From contig CAWIGP010000005.1 of the NCBI GenBank assembly GCA_963835735.1, positions 248,001 to 312,000 of the forward strand: DNA of 64,000 nucleotides, in the 5' to 3' direction. The position numbers were made by a program, and so were the translations under genes. Source of the stretch: DASQMT01 sp963835735. GTDB taxonomy: Bacteria > Actinomycetota > Thermoleophilia > Solirubrobacterales > Solirubrobacteraceae. Positions 1 through 7,406 of the stretch are shown here, one piece after another (within the stretch, counting starts at the first letter, position 1; each line of letters opens with the position of its first letter). Under the pieces are notes generated by a model. That model saw only the letters and a program-made list of their open reading frames with translations, was not told the DNA's origin and did no database searches.

Positions 1-1053
1 ATGGCGGAACGCGAGCTCGCGGCGGCGCTCGTCATCGATCGCGTCGGCCTTGTTGAGCACGAGCAGGCGCGGCTGGTTGCCGATGCCGATCTCCTCGAGC
101 ACGTCGTCCACCGCCCGCGTCATCGCGAGCAGCTCATCCTCGGGCGCGCTGGCGTCGACGACGTGCAGCAGCAGGTCGGCGCGCTTGGTCTCCTCCAGCG
201 TCGCGGCGAACGCGTCGACCAGTTGGTGCGGCAGCTTGCGGATGAAGCCGACGGTGTCCGTGATCAGATAGGTGCGGCCGTCCAGCCGGAGCGTGCGCGT
301 CGTCGGGTCGAGCGTGTGGAAGAGCCGGTCGCGGACGCCGACCTCGGCGCCCGTCAGCGCGTTCAGCAGCGTCGACTTGCCGGCGTTGGTGTAGCCCGCG
401 AGCGCGACCGTCGGCAGGTGGGCGCGTTCGCGCTCGGCGCGCTGGGTCGCGCGCGTCGCGCGCACGCCGTCGAGCTGCCGGCGCAGCGCGGTGATGCGGT
501 CGCGCGCCAGCCGCCGGTCCGTCTCGATCTGAGACTCGCCCGGTCCGCGGGTGCCGATGCCGCCGACGCCGCGGCCCGCGCCGAGACGCTCGAGGTGCGT
601 CCACAGGCCGCGCATGCGGGCCATGTTGTACTCGAGCTGGGCCAGCTCGACCTGCAGCTTGCCCTCGGCCGAGCGCGCGTGGACGGCGAAGATGTCGAGG
701 ATCACGGCGGTGCGGTCGAGCACCGGGACGCCGAGCTCCTTCTCGAGGTTGCGCTCCTGGCGCGGCGAGAGCTCATCGTCGCAGGCGACGAGGTTCGCGT
801 CGGCCTGCTTGACGAGCTCCTTGAGCTCCTGGACCTTGCCCGGACCGAGATAGAGGTTTGGATGCGGCTGATCGCGCCGCTGGATGAGCTCGCCGACGAC
901 CGCGACTCCCGCGGTCCGCAGCAGCTCCTTTAGCTCCTCCAGGTCGCCCTCCGGCAGCGCGCCGACGACGTATGCACGCTGCTTGGCCCGCGCCTGCGGC
1001 GGCGTCGGTGTGTATCGGGACTGGGCCGTACGGCCGGAACGGGTCTTCTGCAC
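1..1053 (-). CDS. hflX: GTPase HflX (3' end beyond the window)
   Basis: HflX is a ribosome-associated GTPase that splits stalled ribosomes under stress (family knowledge). The N-terminal HflX domain is followed by a G domain with the P-loop GYTNAGKST near residue 219, the HflX signature DTVGFIRKLPHQLV, and the G4 motif NKAD. 351 codons are visible, and the C-terminus runs off the left edge. The GTG chosen as start (51-53 bases into the line before the next gene) has GGAGGT only one base upstream, which is too close for a normal ribosome binding site, so the start is uncertain; the frame stays open a little further upstream. The next gene on the same strand ends 19 bases upstream. HflX at the end of a miaA/dapF/hflX neighbourhood is classic actinobacterial order. 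Confidence 0.93.
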   Translation of the reverse strand, partial: MQKTRSGRTAQSRYTPTPPQARAKQRAYVVGALPEGDLEELKELLRTAGVAVVGELIQRRDQPHPNLYLGPGKVQELKELVKQADANLVACDDELSPRQERNLEKELGVPVLDRTAVILDIFAVHARSAEGKLQVELAQLEYNMARMRGLWTHLERLGAGRGVGGIGTRGPGESQIETDRRLARDRITALRRQLDGVRATRATQRAERERAHLPTVALAGYTNAGKSTLLNALTGAEVGVRDRLFHTLDPTTRTLRLDGRTYLITDTVGFIRKLPHQLVDAFAATLEETKRADLLLHVVDASAPEDELLAMTRAVDDVLEEIGIGNQPRLLVLNKADAIDDERRRELAFRH

Positions 1054-1072
1054 TACCTCCAGTGTAGGTGCG

Positions 1073-1870
1073 CTACACGAGCGCTGCCCGCGCGGGGGGC
1101 GGGAGCTTCTCGTAGCGCTCGCGCAGCTCGGCGACCGGGAGCACGATCACGCCCTCCTCGGGCGCGCCCACCCACACGCCGAGGCCGGCCGCGAGGGCGT
1201 AGGCCGCGTAGGCGGCCGCGCACGCGTCCAGCTCGTCGAGCGTCCGGTGCCAGAGCCCGCCGTCGGCATCGTGCACGCCCTTCAGGCGCAGCGCGGCGAT
1301 CCGCTGCTGCAGTCCCCACGGGGTGCGCTTCGGCGACGGCCGGTGTCCGAGCAGACCGCAGAAGATCGCGTCCGGATAGGTCTCGCACAGCCGCCCGAAG
1401 CGCAGCGCGGCCGCACCGACGGGCTCGATCCAGCCGTTCCCGCCTTGCGGCCGGTAAACGCCGAGCTCCCCGAGCGCGGCGAACAGCTCGAAGCCGACCG
1501 CGATCCAGTGCTCCCAGCCCTGCGGCGGCTGTCCGGCGCGCGGCACCGGGTAGAGCGGGAGCCCGCGGCGGAAGAGCAGCGCGTCGCAGACCCGCATGCG
1601 CTCGTAGCGCCCGTCGGGCAGTCCCAGCTCGGCGCGCAGCGGCGCGCCCGCGGCCAGCAGGTCGCGCCGCGGGCCTGACGGCGCGTCGACGGCGACCACC
1701 GCCTCGCCGCGACCGAAGCCCTCGATCGTGCGCGCCACCTGCTCGACCGTCCCGGGCGCGTAGAACGTCGCCACCAGCTCGACGCCGCCGTCCGTGCCGC
1801 GCCGCTCGTGCAGCGTCGCGAGCTGCTGGTTGCCCGGCTTGGCGGAGATGTCGACGCCGCAGTAGCGCAC
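1073..1870 (-). CDS. DUF429 family protein (predicted RNase H-like nuclease)
   Basis: The 265-residue protein opens with RYCGVDISAKPGNQQLA, the first strand and conserved Asp of the RNase H-like fold seen in DUF429, and continues with VVAVDAPSGPRR (second acidic strand) and a C-terminal DALDACAAAYAAYALA-like helix that carries further acidic residues. The family is predicted to be a nuclease from its fold; no reaction is established. It starts with GTG preceded by AGGA six bases upstream. It is divergent from dapE with 27 bases between the start codons, so the two promoters must overlap. It lies just upstream of hflX and may be co-transcribed with it. I am sure of the family, not of any biological role. 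Confidence 0.75.
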   Translation of the reverse strand: MRYCGVDISAKPGNQQLATLHERRGTDGGVELVATFYAPGTVEQVARTIEGFGRGEAVVAVDAPSGPRRDLLAAGAPLRAELGLPDGRYERMRVCDALLFRRGLPLYPVPRAGQPPQGWEHWIAVGFELFAALGELGVYRPQGGNGWIEPVGAAALRFGRLCETYPDAIFCGLLGHRPSPKRTPWGLQQRIAALRLKGVHDADGGLWHRTLDELDACAAAYAAYALAAGLGVWVGAPEEGVIVLPVAELRERYEKLPPPARAALV

Positions 1871-1897
1871 CGGTCCTGGAGGCTATTGTGCGGCGCG

Positions 1898-2920
1898 ATG
1901 ACCCTCGGACGGCGGCTCGCCGCTCGGACGCTCGAGCTGATCGACATCCCGTCGGAGTCGCGCGACGAGGCCCGCCTAGCCGGCCACGTCACCGCCGTGC
2001 TGCGCGCCGGCGGCGCAGCAGTGCGCGACCTGGGCGACACCGGCGTGCTGGCCGGCCCGGACGACGCGCCGCTGCTGCTCGCCGGGCACCTCGACACGGT
2101 GCCCGCGCAGGACAACCGGCCGGGCCGCATCGACGGCGACCGCGTGCACGGGCTCGGGGCAGCGGACATGAAGGGCGCGCTGGCCGTGATGATCGAGCTC
2201 GCGCTCGCCGGCGCGCCGTACCGCTGCCTGTTCTTCGGGCGCGAGGAGCTGCCGGTCGCGGAGTCCGCGCTCACCCCGTTGCTGGAGCGCGAGCCGCTCG
2301 CCGCCGACCTCGTGGTGGTGATGGAGCCGACCGCGTGCGAACTGCACGCCGGCTGCCTCGGCAACATCGGCGCCACCTGGACGTTCCGCGGCCGCTCCGG
2401 CCATTCCGCTCGCCCCTGGCTGGCCGACAACGCGATCGAGCGCGCGGCCGCCGGCGTGCTCGCGCTCGCCGCGCAGCCCCCGCAGCCGCATACGTTCGAT
2501 GGGCTGGAGTTCGTCGAGGTCGCAAGCGTGACCCGGATCGCCGGCGGGATCGCCGACAACGTCATCCCGGACCGCGTCGACTGCCACGTGAACTACCGCT
2601 ACGCGCCGGGCCGGACCACCGCCGAGGCGGAGGAGCGGCTGGCGGAGCTGTGCGCCGGCCACGGCGAGCTGACAATCGACTCCAACGCGCCGTCGGGGCC
2701 GGTCGCGACCGGGCCACGCGTGGACGCGCTGGTGGCCGCCGGCGGCCTCGTCCGCGCGCCGAAGCAGGCATGGACTCCGGTGGCCGAGTTCGGGCTCGCC
2801 GGTCTGCCCGCGGTGAACTTCGGGCCGGGCGACCCGGCGCAGGCCCACCGGCGCGACGAGTCGGTCGAGATCGCCGCGCTCGCGCGCGCCTACGCGGTGC
2901 TGGAACGATTTGCAGCATGA
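1898..2920 (+). CDS. dapE: succinyl-diaminopimelate desuccinylase DapE
   Basis: DapE hydrolyses N-succinyl-LL-diaminopimelate to LL-diaminopimelate and succinate in the lysine and peptidoglycan pathway. It is a cytoplasmic M20-family di-zinc enzyme. The 340-residue protein shows the metal motif GHLDTVPAQ near residue 63, GAADMKGALAV with the bridging Asp, the general-base pair EE in FGREELP near residue 115, METTAC-like VVMEPTACELHAGC, the dimerisation-domain GRSGHSARP, and a late metal His in QAHRRDE. The ATG is preceded by CTGGAGG about 16 bases upstream; an upstream in-frame start would run back through the divergent DUF429 gene and is not favoured. The stop overlaps the start of dapC (ATGA), so the two genes are translationally coupled. 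Confidence 0.92.
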   Translation: MTLGRRLAARTLELIDIPSESRDEARLAGHVTAVLRAGGAAVRDLGDTGVLAGPDDAPLLLAGHLDTVPAQDNRPGRIDGDRVHGLGAADMKGALAVMIELALAGAPYRCLFFGREELPVAESALTPLLEREPLAADLVVVMEPTACELHAGCLGNIGATWTFRGRSGHSARPWLADNAIERAAAGVLALAAQPPQPHTFDGLEFVEVASVTRIAGGIADNVIPDRVDCHVNYRYAPGRTTAEAEERLAELCAGHGELTIDSNAPSGPVATGPRVDALVAAGGLVRAPKQAWTPVAEFGLAGLPAVNFGPGDPAQAHRRDESVEIAALARAYAVLERFAA

Positions 2921-4050
2921 GGCTCTCCCCCGCGCTCACCGGCATGCAGACCTACCCGTTCGTGCGCCTCACGGAGGCCAAGGAGCGGCTGCGGGCGGAC
3001 GGCGTCGACTTCATCGACTTCGGCGTCGGCGAGCCGCGCGAGGAGACGCCCGCGTTCATCCGCGAGGCGCTCGTCGCGGCGCTCGAGCCGCTGTCGACCT
3101 ACCCGTCCGCGGACGGGCTGCCCGACCTGCGCGCGGCGATCGCGGAATGGACGGCGCGGCGCTTCGGCGTCGCGCTCGACCCACATACGCAGGTGCTTCC
3201 CACGCTCGGCTCCAAGGAGGCCATCTTCCACATGGCCCAGGTGCTCGGCGGCGACCTCGTCGCGATCCCGGCGCCGGCGTATCCCGTCTACGAGCGCGGC
3301 GCCGCGTTCGCCGGCAAGCAGGTGCTGGAGCTGCCGCTGCGCGAGGACACCGGGTTCCTCCCCGACCTCGACGCGGTCGACGCCGACACGTGGCGCCGTG
3401 TCGCGCTGCTGTGGCTGAACTACCCGAACAACCCGACCGCCGCCGTAGCGCCGCGGGCGCTGTTCGAGCGCGCCGCCGCGCTGGCGCGCGAGCACGGCTT
3501 CGTGCTCGCGTCCGACGAGGCGTACTCGGAGATCTACTTCGGCGACGAGCCGCCGGTCTCGGCGCTCGAGCTCGGCGACCTCACCGGCGTCGCCGTGCTC
3601 AACACGCTCTCGAAGCGCTCGTCGATGCCCGGCTACCGGTCGGGCTTCGTCGCCGGGGACCCGGAGCTGATCGCGCTGCTCAAGCGCTACCGGCCCAACG
3701 TCGGCGTCGCGCCGCAGGCGTTCGTGCAGCGTGCAGCCGCGGCGGCGTGGCGCGACGAGGCGCACGTCGAGCAGGTCCGGGCGGGATACCGCGCCAAGCG
3801 CGACGTGCTGTTGCCCGTGCTCGAGGCGCGCGGGCTGCGCAGCGCCGGCGGCGCGGCGACGTTCTTCCTCTGGCTCGACGCGGGCCCGAGCGCGGAGCTG
3901 CTCGCCGACCGGCTGCTCGGCGAGGGGATCGTGCTCGTGCCCGGCTCGTACTTCGGGCCCGCCGGCACGGGCTACCTGCGGCTCGCGCTCGTGCCCACGC
4001 TCGCCGGCTGCGAGCGCGCGGCCGAGCGGCTCGACCGGCTGCTGCGGTAA
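2917..4050 (+). CDS. dapC: succinyldiaminopimelate aminotransferase DapC
   Basis: This PLP-dependent class I/II aminotransferase (377 residues) most likely transfers an amino group from glutamate to N-succinyl-2-amino-6-ketopimelate, the step just before DapE. Visible landmarks are FGVGEPREETP, the AYPVYERG substrate loop, LNYPNNPTAA, SDEAYSEIYF, and the PLP lysine in TLSKRSSMPGYRSGF near residue 233, with the final RLALVPT. The family resemblance alone would allow another substrate (alanine or LL-diaminopimelate aminotransferases are close), but the 4-base overlap with dapE and the presence of dapD nearby make DapC the best call. It follows dapE without a gap and the next gene begins about 30 bases after its stop. 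Confidence 0.88.
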   Translation: MRLSPALTGMQTYPFVRLTEAKERLRADGVDFIDFGVGEPREETPAFIREALVAALEPLSTYPSADGLPDLRAAIAEWTARRFGVALDPHTQVLPTLGSKEAIFHMAQVLGGDLVAIPAPAYPVYERGAAFAGKQVLELPLREDTGFLPDLDAVDADTWRRVALLWLNYPNNPTAAVAPRALFERAAALAREHGFVLASDEAYSEIYFGDEPPVSALELGDLTGVAVLNTLSKRSSMPGYRSGFVAGDPELIALLKRYRPNVGVAPQAFVQRAAAAAWRDEAHVEQVRAGYRAKRDVLLPVLEARGLRSAGGAATFFLWLDAGPSAELLADRLLGEGIVLVPGSYFGPAGTGYLRLALVPTLAGCERAAERLDRLLR

Positions 4051-4078
4051 CCGCCCTACACCGCCGGGGTACCGTTGT

Positions 4079-4303
4079 GTGAGGACCCTTCGCGGTCCCC
4101 GGACGAGGAGTGCGCGCCGTACCCGGTCCGGCCGCCTCGACGCCCGCTCGCGCGGCTACCTCACGCTCAACCTCGTCGGCTCGTCGGTCCTTGCCTACGA
4201 CGCGCTGCACGGCCAGGAGTGGGGTTTCTTCGTGCTCGAGTTCGTGTGGGCGCTCGTCTCCGCGTGGGGTCTCTTGCGCGGACGTGTCGCGCTCGAGGCT
4301 TGA
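4079..4303 (+). pseudogene. N-terminally truncated CBU_0592-like small membrane protein
   Basis: The reading frame encodes GRLDARSRGYLTLNLVGSS, then AYDALHGQEWGFFVLEFVW and ALVSAWGLLRG. This is the central and C-terminal part of the small actinobacterial membrane-protein family often named CBU_0592, with two hydrophobic helices. Family members normally begin with one more transmembrane helix ending just before the GRLD segment. Here the first 20 or so residues from the only available GTG are Arg-rich and not hydrophobic, and no frame upstream supplies a helix, because dapC occupies that DNA. The gene therefore looks truncated at its 5' end. It may be a remnant, or a shortened but expressed protein. 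It could be co-transcribed with dapC. Confidence 0.45.
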
Positions 4304-4321
4304 CTTCAACACGGGTTCAAG

Positions 4322-4756
4322 GTGCAGGCTGCGCTCATCATGTCGCTGCAATCACAAGCTCGCAGGTCCCGCTCCGACGCCGACGACCCGAAGTCCGTCG
4401 TGCGGCGGATGATCGAGGAGGTCATGAACGGCGGACGGCTCGACGTCATCGACGAGCTCTACACAACGGAGATGGCGCCCGGAGCGTGGCGCTGGATCGA
4501 GCCGTTCCGCGAGAGCTTCCCCGACGCGCGGATGGAGATCGTTGAGCTGATCGCCGAGGGCGAGAAGGTCGTCGGGCGCTTCCGCTGCTCAGCCACCAAC
4601 CTCGGGCCGTGGCGCGGCCGGCCGCCGACCGGCCGGCGCTTCGAACGGGTCGACGAGGTCTACATCTTCCGCGTCCGCGACGGCCGGATCGCCGAGGCCT
4701 GGGGCATCGAGGACACTCGCTCACGCGAGCGGCAACTCGGTCTCCTGCCCCGCTAG
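4322..4756 (+). CDS. SnoaL-like / ester-cyclase-fold protein
   Basis: A 144-residue protein with the pattern of the SnoaL-like polyketide cyclase family: EVMNGGRLDVIDELYTTEM, FRESFPDARMEIVELIAEG, EKVVGRFRCSATNLGPWRG, and a final VYIFRVRDGRIAEAWGIED. The fold is an alpha+beta cone with a buried cavity. Members act as cyclases, isomerases or binding proteins, and the substrate cannot be read from sequence. GTG at the listed start and ATG 18 bases later are both possible; neither has a convincing ribosome binding site. The 3' end overlaps by four bases with the convergent membrane-protein gene. Confidence 0.72.
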   Translation: MQAALIMSLQSQARRSRSDADDPKSVVRRMIEEVMNGGRLDVIDELYTTEMAPGAWRWIEPFRESFPDARMEIVELIAEGEKVVGRFRCSATNLGPWRGRPPTGRRFERVDEVYIFRVRDGRIAEAWGIEDTRSRERQLGLLPR

Positions 4757-5289
4757 GCGGGTTGCCGGCTCGGCCAGATCGTGTGGGTGATCGGCCACAG
4801 CGACCAGATCGCGAGGATCATGCTCAGCCGCGCGATCCAACCCGTCAGCGCCTCGGTGCGGTCGGCATCGCCGACGATCGCGATCGCCGCCAGCAGCAGG
4901 CCGACGCTGACCGACCAGGCGAGGGCGGCCTTGCCGAACTCGCGCCACTCGTAGCGCGTCCGCTCGCGCCCTCCGCGCGGCGGGCGCCACGGCGGCGGCC
5001 CGCCGGCGAACCGGTGCGCGAAGCGCTGGTCGGCCCAGCGGATCGTGCTGTGGCCGAACGCGACGGAGAAGCCGATGTAGGCGGCGGCGAGGCCGTGCTT
5101 GAAGCCGGCGGTCGCGCCCTGCGAGAGGTCGATCACCGTGGCAGTCAGAAGGACGAGGTCGATCAGCGGGACGGAGGCCAGCAGGACGGTGCTGAGCTGG
5201 CGGCGGTCGAGCTGGTAGCGCGCGACGAGCCCGGCACCGAGCATGACCCAGAACCCGACCTCGGCGGCGACGATGATGGCTACGAGCAT
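4753..5289 (-). CDS. four- to five-helix membrane protein, function unknown
   Basis: The 178-residue protein begins with a hydrophobic helix (LVAIIVAAEVGFWVMLGAG), has a second and third helix around residues 35-55 and 60-80, a charged cytoplasmic-type stretch rich in Pro, Arg and Gly (PPPWRPPRGGRERTRYEW), and two further helices at the C-terminus. I do not recognise an assigned function. Its start codon lies 8 bases from a perfect 22-bp palindrome shared with the divergent TetR gene, so it is very probably the repressor's target gene. That arrangement is common for small-molecule or lipid-related membrane functions, but the ligand is not evident. Confidence 0.7.
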   Translation of the reverse strand: MLVAIIVAAEVGFWVMLGAGLVARYQLDRRQLSTVLLASVPLIDLVLLTATVIDLSQGATAGFKHGLAAAYIGFSVAFGHSTIRWADQRFAHRFAGGPPPWRPPRGGRERTRYEWREFGKAALAWSVSVGLLLAAIAIVGDADRTEALTGWIARLSMILAIWSLWPITHTIWPSRQPA

Positions 5290-5296
5290 GCTGCTG

Positions 5297-5318
5297 TTTT
5301 AGCACACGTGTGCTAAAA
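5297..5318. promoter_or_regulatory. perfect 22-bp palindrome, probable TetR operator
   Basis: The centre reads AGCACACGTGTGCT, flanked by four T on the left and four A on the right, giving an uninterrupted 22-bp inverted repeat. It lies in the 38-bp gap between the divergent starts of the membrane-protein gene (minus) and the TetR gene (plus), 9 bases before the TetR ATG. Perfect dyads of this size between a TetR gene and its divergent neighbour are typical autoregulatory operators. Confidence 0.82.
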
Positions 5319-5327
5319 CGTCTACCC

Positions 5328-5900
5328 ATGCCCAAGGTCGTTGACCGCGAGCAGCGCCGCGAGGAGCTCGCTGCCGCGTTGTGGCGGCTCGTCGTGCGCG
5401 AGGGGATCGAGGCCGCGTCGCTGCGCCGCGTGGCCGCCGAGGCGGGCTGGTCGACCGGCTCGCTGCGCCATTACTTCACGACCCACTCCGAGCTGCTCGC
5501 GTTCGCGATGGAGCTCGTCGTGCAGCGCGTCACCGAGCGGGTCGGCCGGCTGCGGCCGTCGCAGGACCCGCGCGAGACCGCCGCGCGGGTGCTGCACGAG
5601 GTGCTGCCGCTCGACGCCGAGCGTCACGCTGAGATGCAAGTCTGGCTCGCGTTCACGGCGCGCTCGCTGGTCGAGCCCGACCTGCGCGAGCTGCGCGACG
5701 AGGCGCACACCGGGCTGCGCACGCTGTGCGCGACCGCGGTCGGCCTGCTCGGCGGCACCGACGCGGACGCCGAGCGCGTCCACGCGCTGATAGACGGCCT
5801 GGCGCTGCACGCGGTGCTCGACCCCGCCACCACCACGCCCGAGCGGCAGGTAGAGCTGCTCGGCGCCGAGCTCGACCTACTCGCTCAGCCCTCCAGGTAG
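5328..5900 (+). CDS. TetR family transcriptional regulator
   Basis: A 190-residue repressor of TetR type. The N-terminal DNA-binding domain shows GIEAASLRRVAAEAG, then WSTGSLRHYF as the recognition helix-turn-helix, which ends near residue 50. The remaining helical part is the ligand and dimer domain. The ATG was chosen over an earlier in-frame GTG because that GTG lies inside the operator palindrome. The protein probably represses itself and the divergent membrane-protein gene. Its 3' end overlaps the convergent ASCH-like gene by 16 bases. The ligand is unknown. Confidence 0.88.
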   Translation: MPKVVDREQRREELAAALWRLVVREGIEAASLRRVAAEAGWSTGSLRHYFTTHSELLAFAMELVVQRVTERVGRLRPSQDPRETAARVLHEVLPLDAERHAEMQVWLAFTARSLVEPDLRELRDEAHTGLRTLCATAVGLLGGTDADAERVHALIDGLALHAVLDPATTTPERQVELLGAELDLLAQPSR

Positions 5901-6448
5901 GCGCGGCCGCGCGGCGACAGCCGATAACCGACCTCCAGGCTCTCGGTCAGACCGAGCGCCTTGAGCTTGCGGACGTCGGCCTTGAACGGGAGCCGCTCGC
6001 GTCCGAAGCGCTCGGCCAGATCGGCCGCCCGCGTGCCGGGCGCGTCGGCGATCGCGCGCAGCGTCGCCTCGGTCCACGGACCGTGCGTGCTCGCGTGATC
6101 GAGCCGCGCCAGCCGCGCGGTGATCTCGGCGCGGTCGTCCTCGGTCAGCGCATCCGTCGCGCGCAGCGCGATGCGCGGGTCCGGACCGGCGAGCCGGAAC
6201 TCGATCCGGTACAGGTCGCCGTCGCGCCTGCTGAGCATCGCGCACACTTCTTCCGGATCGCGGTGGCCCGCGCGGCGGGCGTCGGCCGGCGTGATCTCGT
6301 CGACGCGCTCGACTGAGTCGAACGCGAGCACGCCGACAGGCGTCGTCTGCGTTCCGCCGGCCTTTGCCATCGGCCGCTTCCAGCGCCGGAACGCGACGGT
6401 GATCTCGCCGGCCGCGATCGCCGCGAGATCGACCTGCCGGAACAGCAT
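5885..6448 (-). CDS. ASCH/PUA-like domain protein with C-terminal winged-helix-like segment
   Basis: The 187-residue protein begins with MLFRQVDLAAIAAGEITVA and FRRWKRPMAKAGG, followed by GVLAFDSVERVDEITPADA. This matches the ASCH (PUA-like, RNA- or nucleotide-binding) domain, whose first strands and RxWKRP-like loop are recognisable. Residues about 115-187 (TEATLRAIADAPGTRAADLA, then FKADVRKLKALGLTESLEVG) read as a winged helix. The combination suggests a nucleic-acid-binding protein of unknown target. The ATG overlaps the dapD stop by one base (TGATG), so it is translated with dapD and may share its regulation, although a role in lysine synthesis is not implied. Confidence 0.65.
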   Translation of the reverse strand: MLFRQVDLAAIAAGEITVAFRRWKRPMAKAGGTQTTPVGVLAFDSVERVDEITPADARRAGHRDPEEVCAMLSRRDGDLYRIEFRLAGPDPRIALRATDALTEDDRAEITARLARLDHASTHGPWTEATLRAIADAPGTRAADLAERFGRERLPFKADVRKLKALGLTESLEVGYRLSPRGRAYLEG

Positions 6449-7389
6449 CAGTCGTTCGCGTGCAGCGCGGCGTTCAGGCCCGCCCAGCGGCCGCTGCGCG
6501 GGAGCGCCTCGATCGCGCCGCTCTGCGAGTTGCGCCGGAACAGCAGGCCGTCCGCGCCGCTCAGCTCGAGCGCCTTGACGACCTGACCGTCGGGCAGCGT
6601 GACGCGCGAGCCGCCGGTCACGTACAGGCCGGCCTCGACGACGCAGTCGTCGCCGAGCGAGATCCCGAGGCCCGCGTTCGCGCCCAACAGGCAGCGCTCG
6701 CCGATCGAGATCACCGCGGTGCCGCCACCCGACAGCGTGCCCATGATCGACGCGCCGCCGCCGATGTCCGAGCCGTCGCCCACGACGACGCCGGCCGAGA
6801 TGCGGCCCTCGACCATCGACGCGCCGAGCGTGCCCGCGTTGAAGTTCACGAAGCCCTCGTGCATCACGGTCGTGCCCTCGGCGAGATGAGCGCCCAGGCG
6901 GACGCGGTCGGCGTCGGCGATTCGCACGCCGCCCGGAGCGACGTAGTCGGTCATGCGCGGGAACTTGTCGATCGAGGTGACCGCAAGCGGCTCGCCGGCG
7001 GCGCGGAAGCGCATCCGCACGGCCGTCAGCGCGGCCGGGTCGACCGGTCCGTGGCTCGTCCAGGCGACGTTGTTGAGCACCCCGAACAGACCGGTCAGGT
7101 CGGCCTCGTGTGGGCGGATCAGCCGGTGCGAGAGCAGGTGCAGGCGCAGGTAGCCGTCGCGCGCGTCCACCGGCGGCTCGGCCAGCGAGCCGATCACGGT
7201 GCGCACGACCTCGGTGCGCACGCCGCGGCGCTCGTCGCGACCCGTCGCGGCCTCCAGCTCGGGCGGCGCCGCGCCCGGCGCGCCGCCGAGATGCGGCGCC
7301 GGGTACCAGGTGTCGAGCACGCGATCCCCGGGCTCGCTCAGCGTGGCGAGCCCATAGCCCCAGGCGCCCTGCTGCGTCGGCTCGGTCAT
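6448..7389 (-). CDS. dapD: 2,3,4,5-tetrahydropyridine-2,6-dicarboxylate N-succinyltransferase DapD
   Basis: DapD transfers succinyl from succinyl-CoA to tetrahydrodipicolinate, the first committed step of the succinylase branch used by DapC and DapE. The 313-residue protein has the actinobacterial-type N-terminal domain (AWGYGLATLSEPGDRVLDTW) and a left-handed beta-helix of hexapeptide repeats from about residue 165 to 265. Catalytic landmarks are GTTVMHEGFVNFNAGTLG and MVEGRISAGVVVGDGSDIGG. The ATG at the listed position fits family length; it lies 18 bases from the stop of the antiporter gene upstream. The gene is followed by the ASCH-like gene with a one-base overlap. Confidence 0.93.
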   Translation of the reverse strand: MTEPTQQGAWGYGLATLSEPGDRVLDTWYPAPHLGGAPGAAPPELEAATGRDERRGVRTEVVRTVIGSLAEPPVDARDGYLRLHLLSHRLIRPHEADLTGLFGVLNNVAWTSHGPVDPAALTAVRMRFRAAGEPLAVTSIDKFPRMTDYVAPGGVRIADADRVRLGAHLAEGTTVMHEGFVNFNAGTLGASMVEGRISAGVVVGDGSDIGGGASIMGTLSGGGTAVISIGERCLLGANAGLGISLGDDCVVEAGLYVTGGSRVTLPDGQVVKALELSGADGLLFRRNSQSGAIEALPRSGRWAGLNAALHAND

Positions 7390-7406
7390 CGGCGGGGGAC
7401 ACCGTA

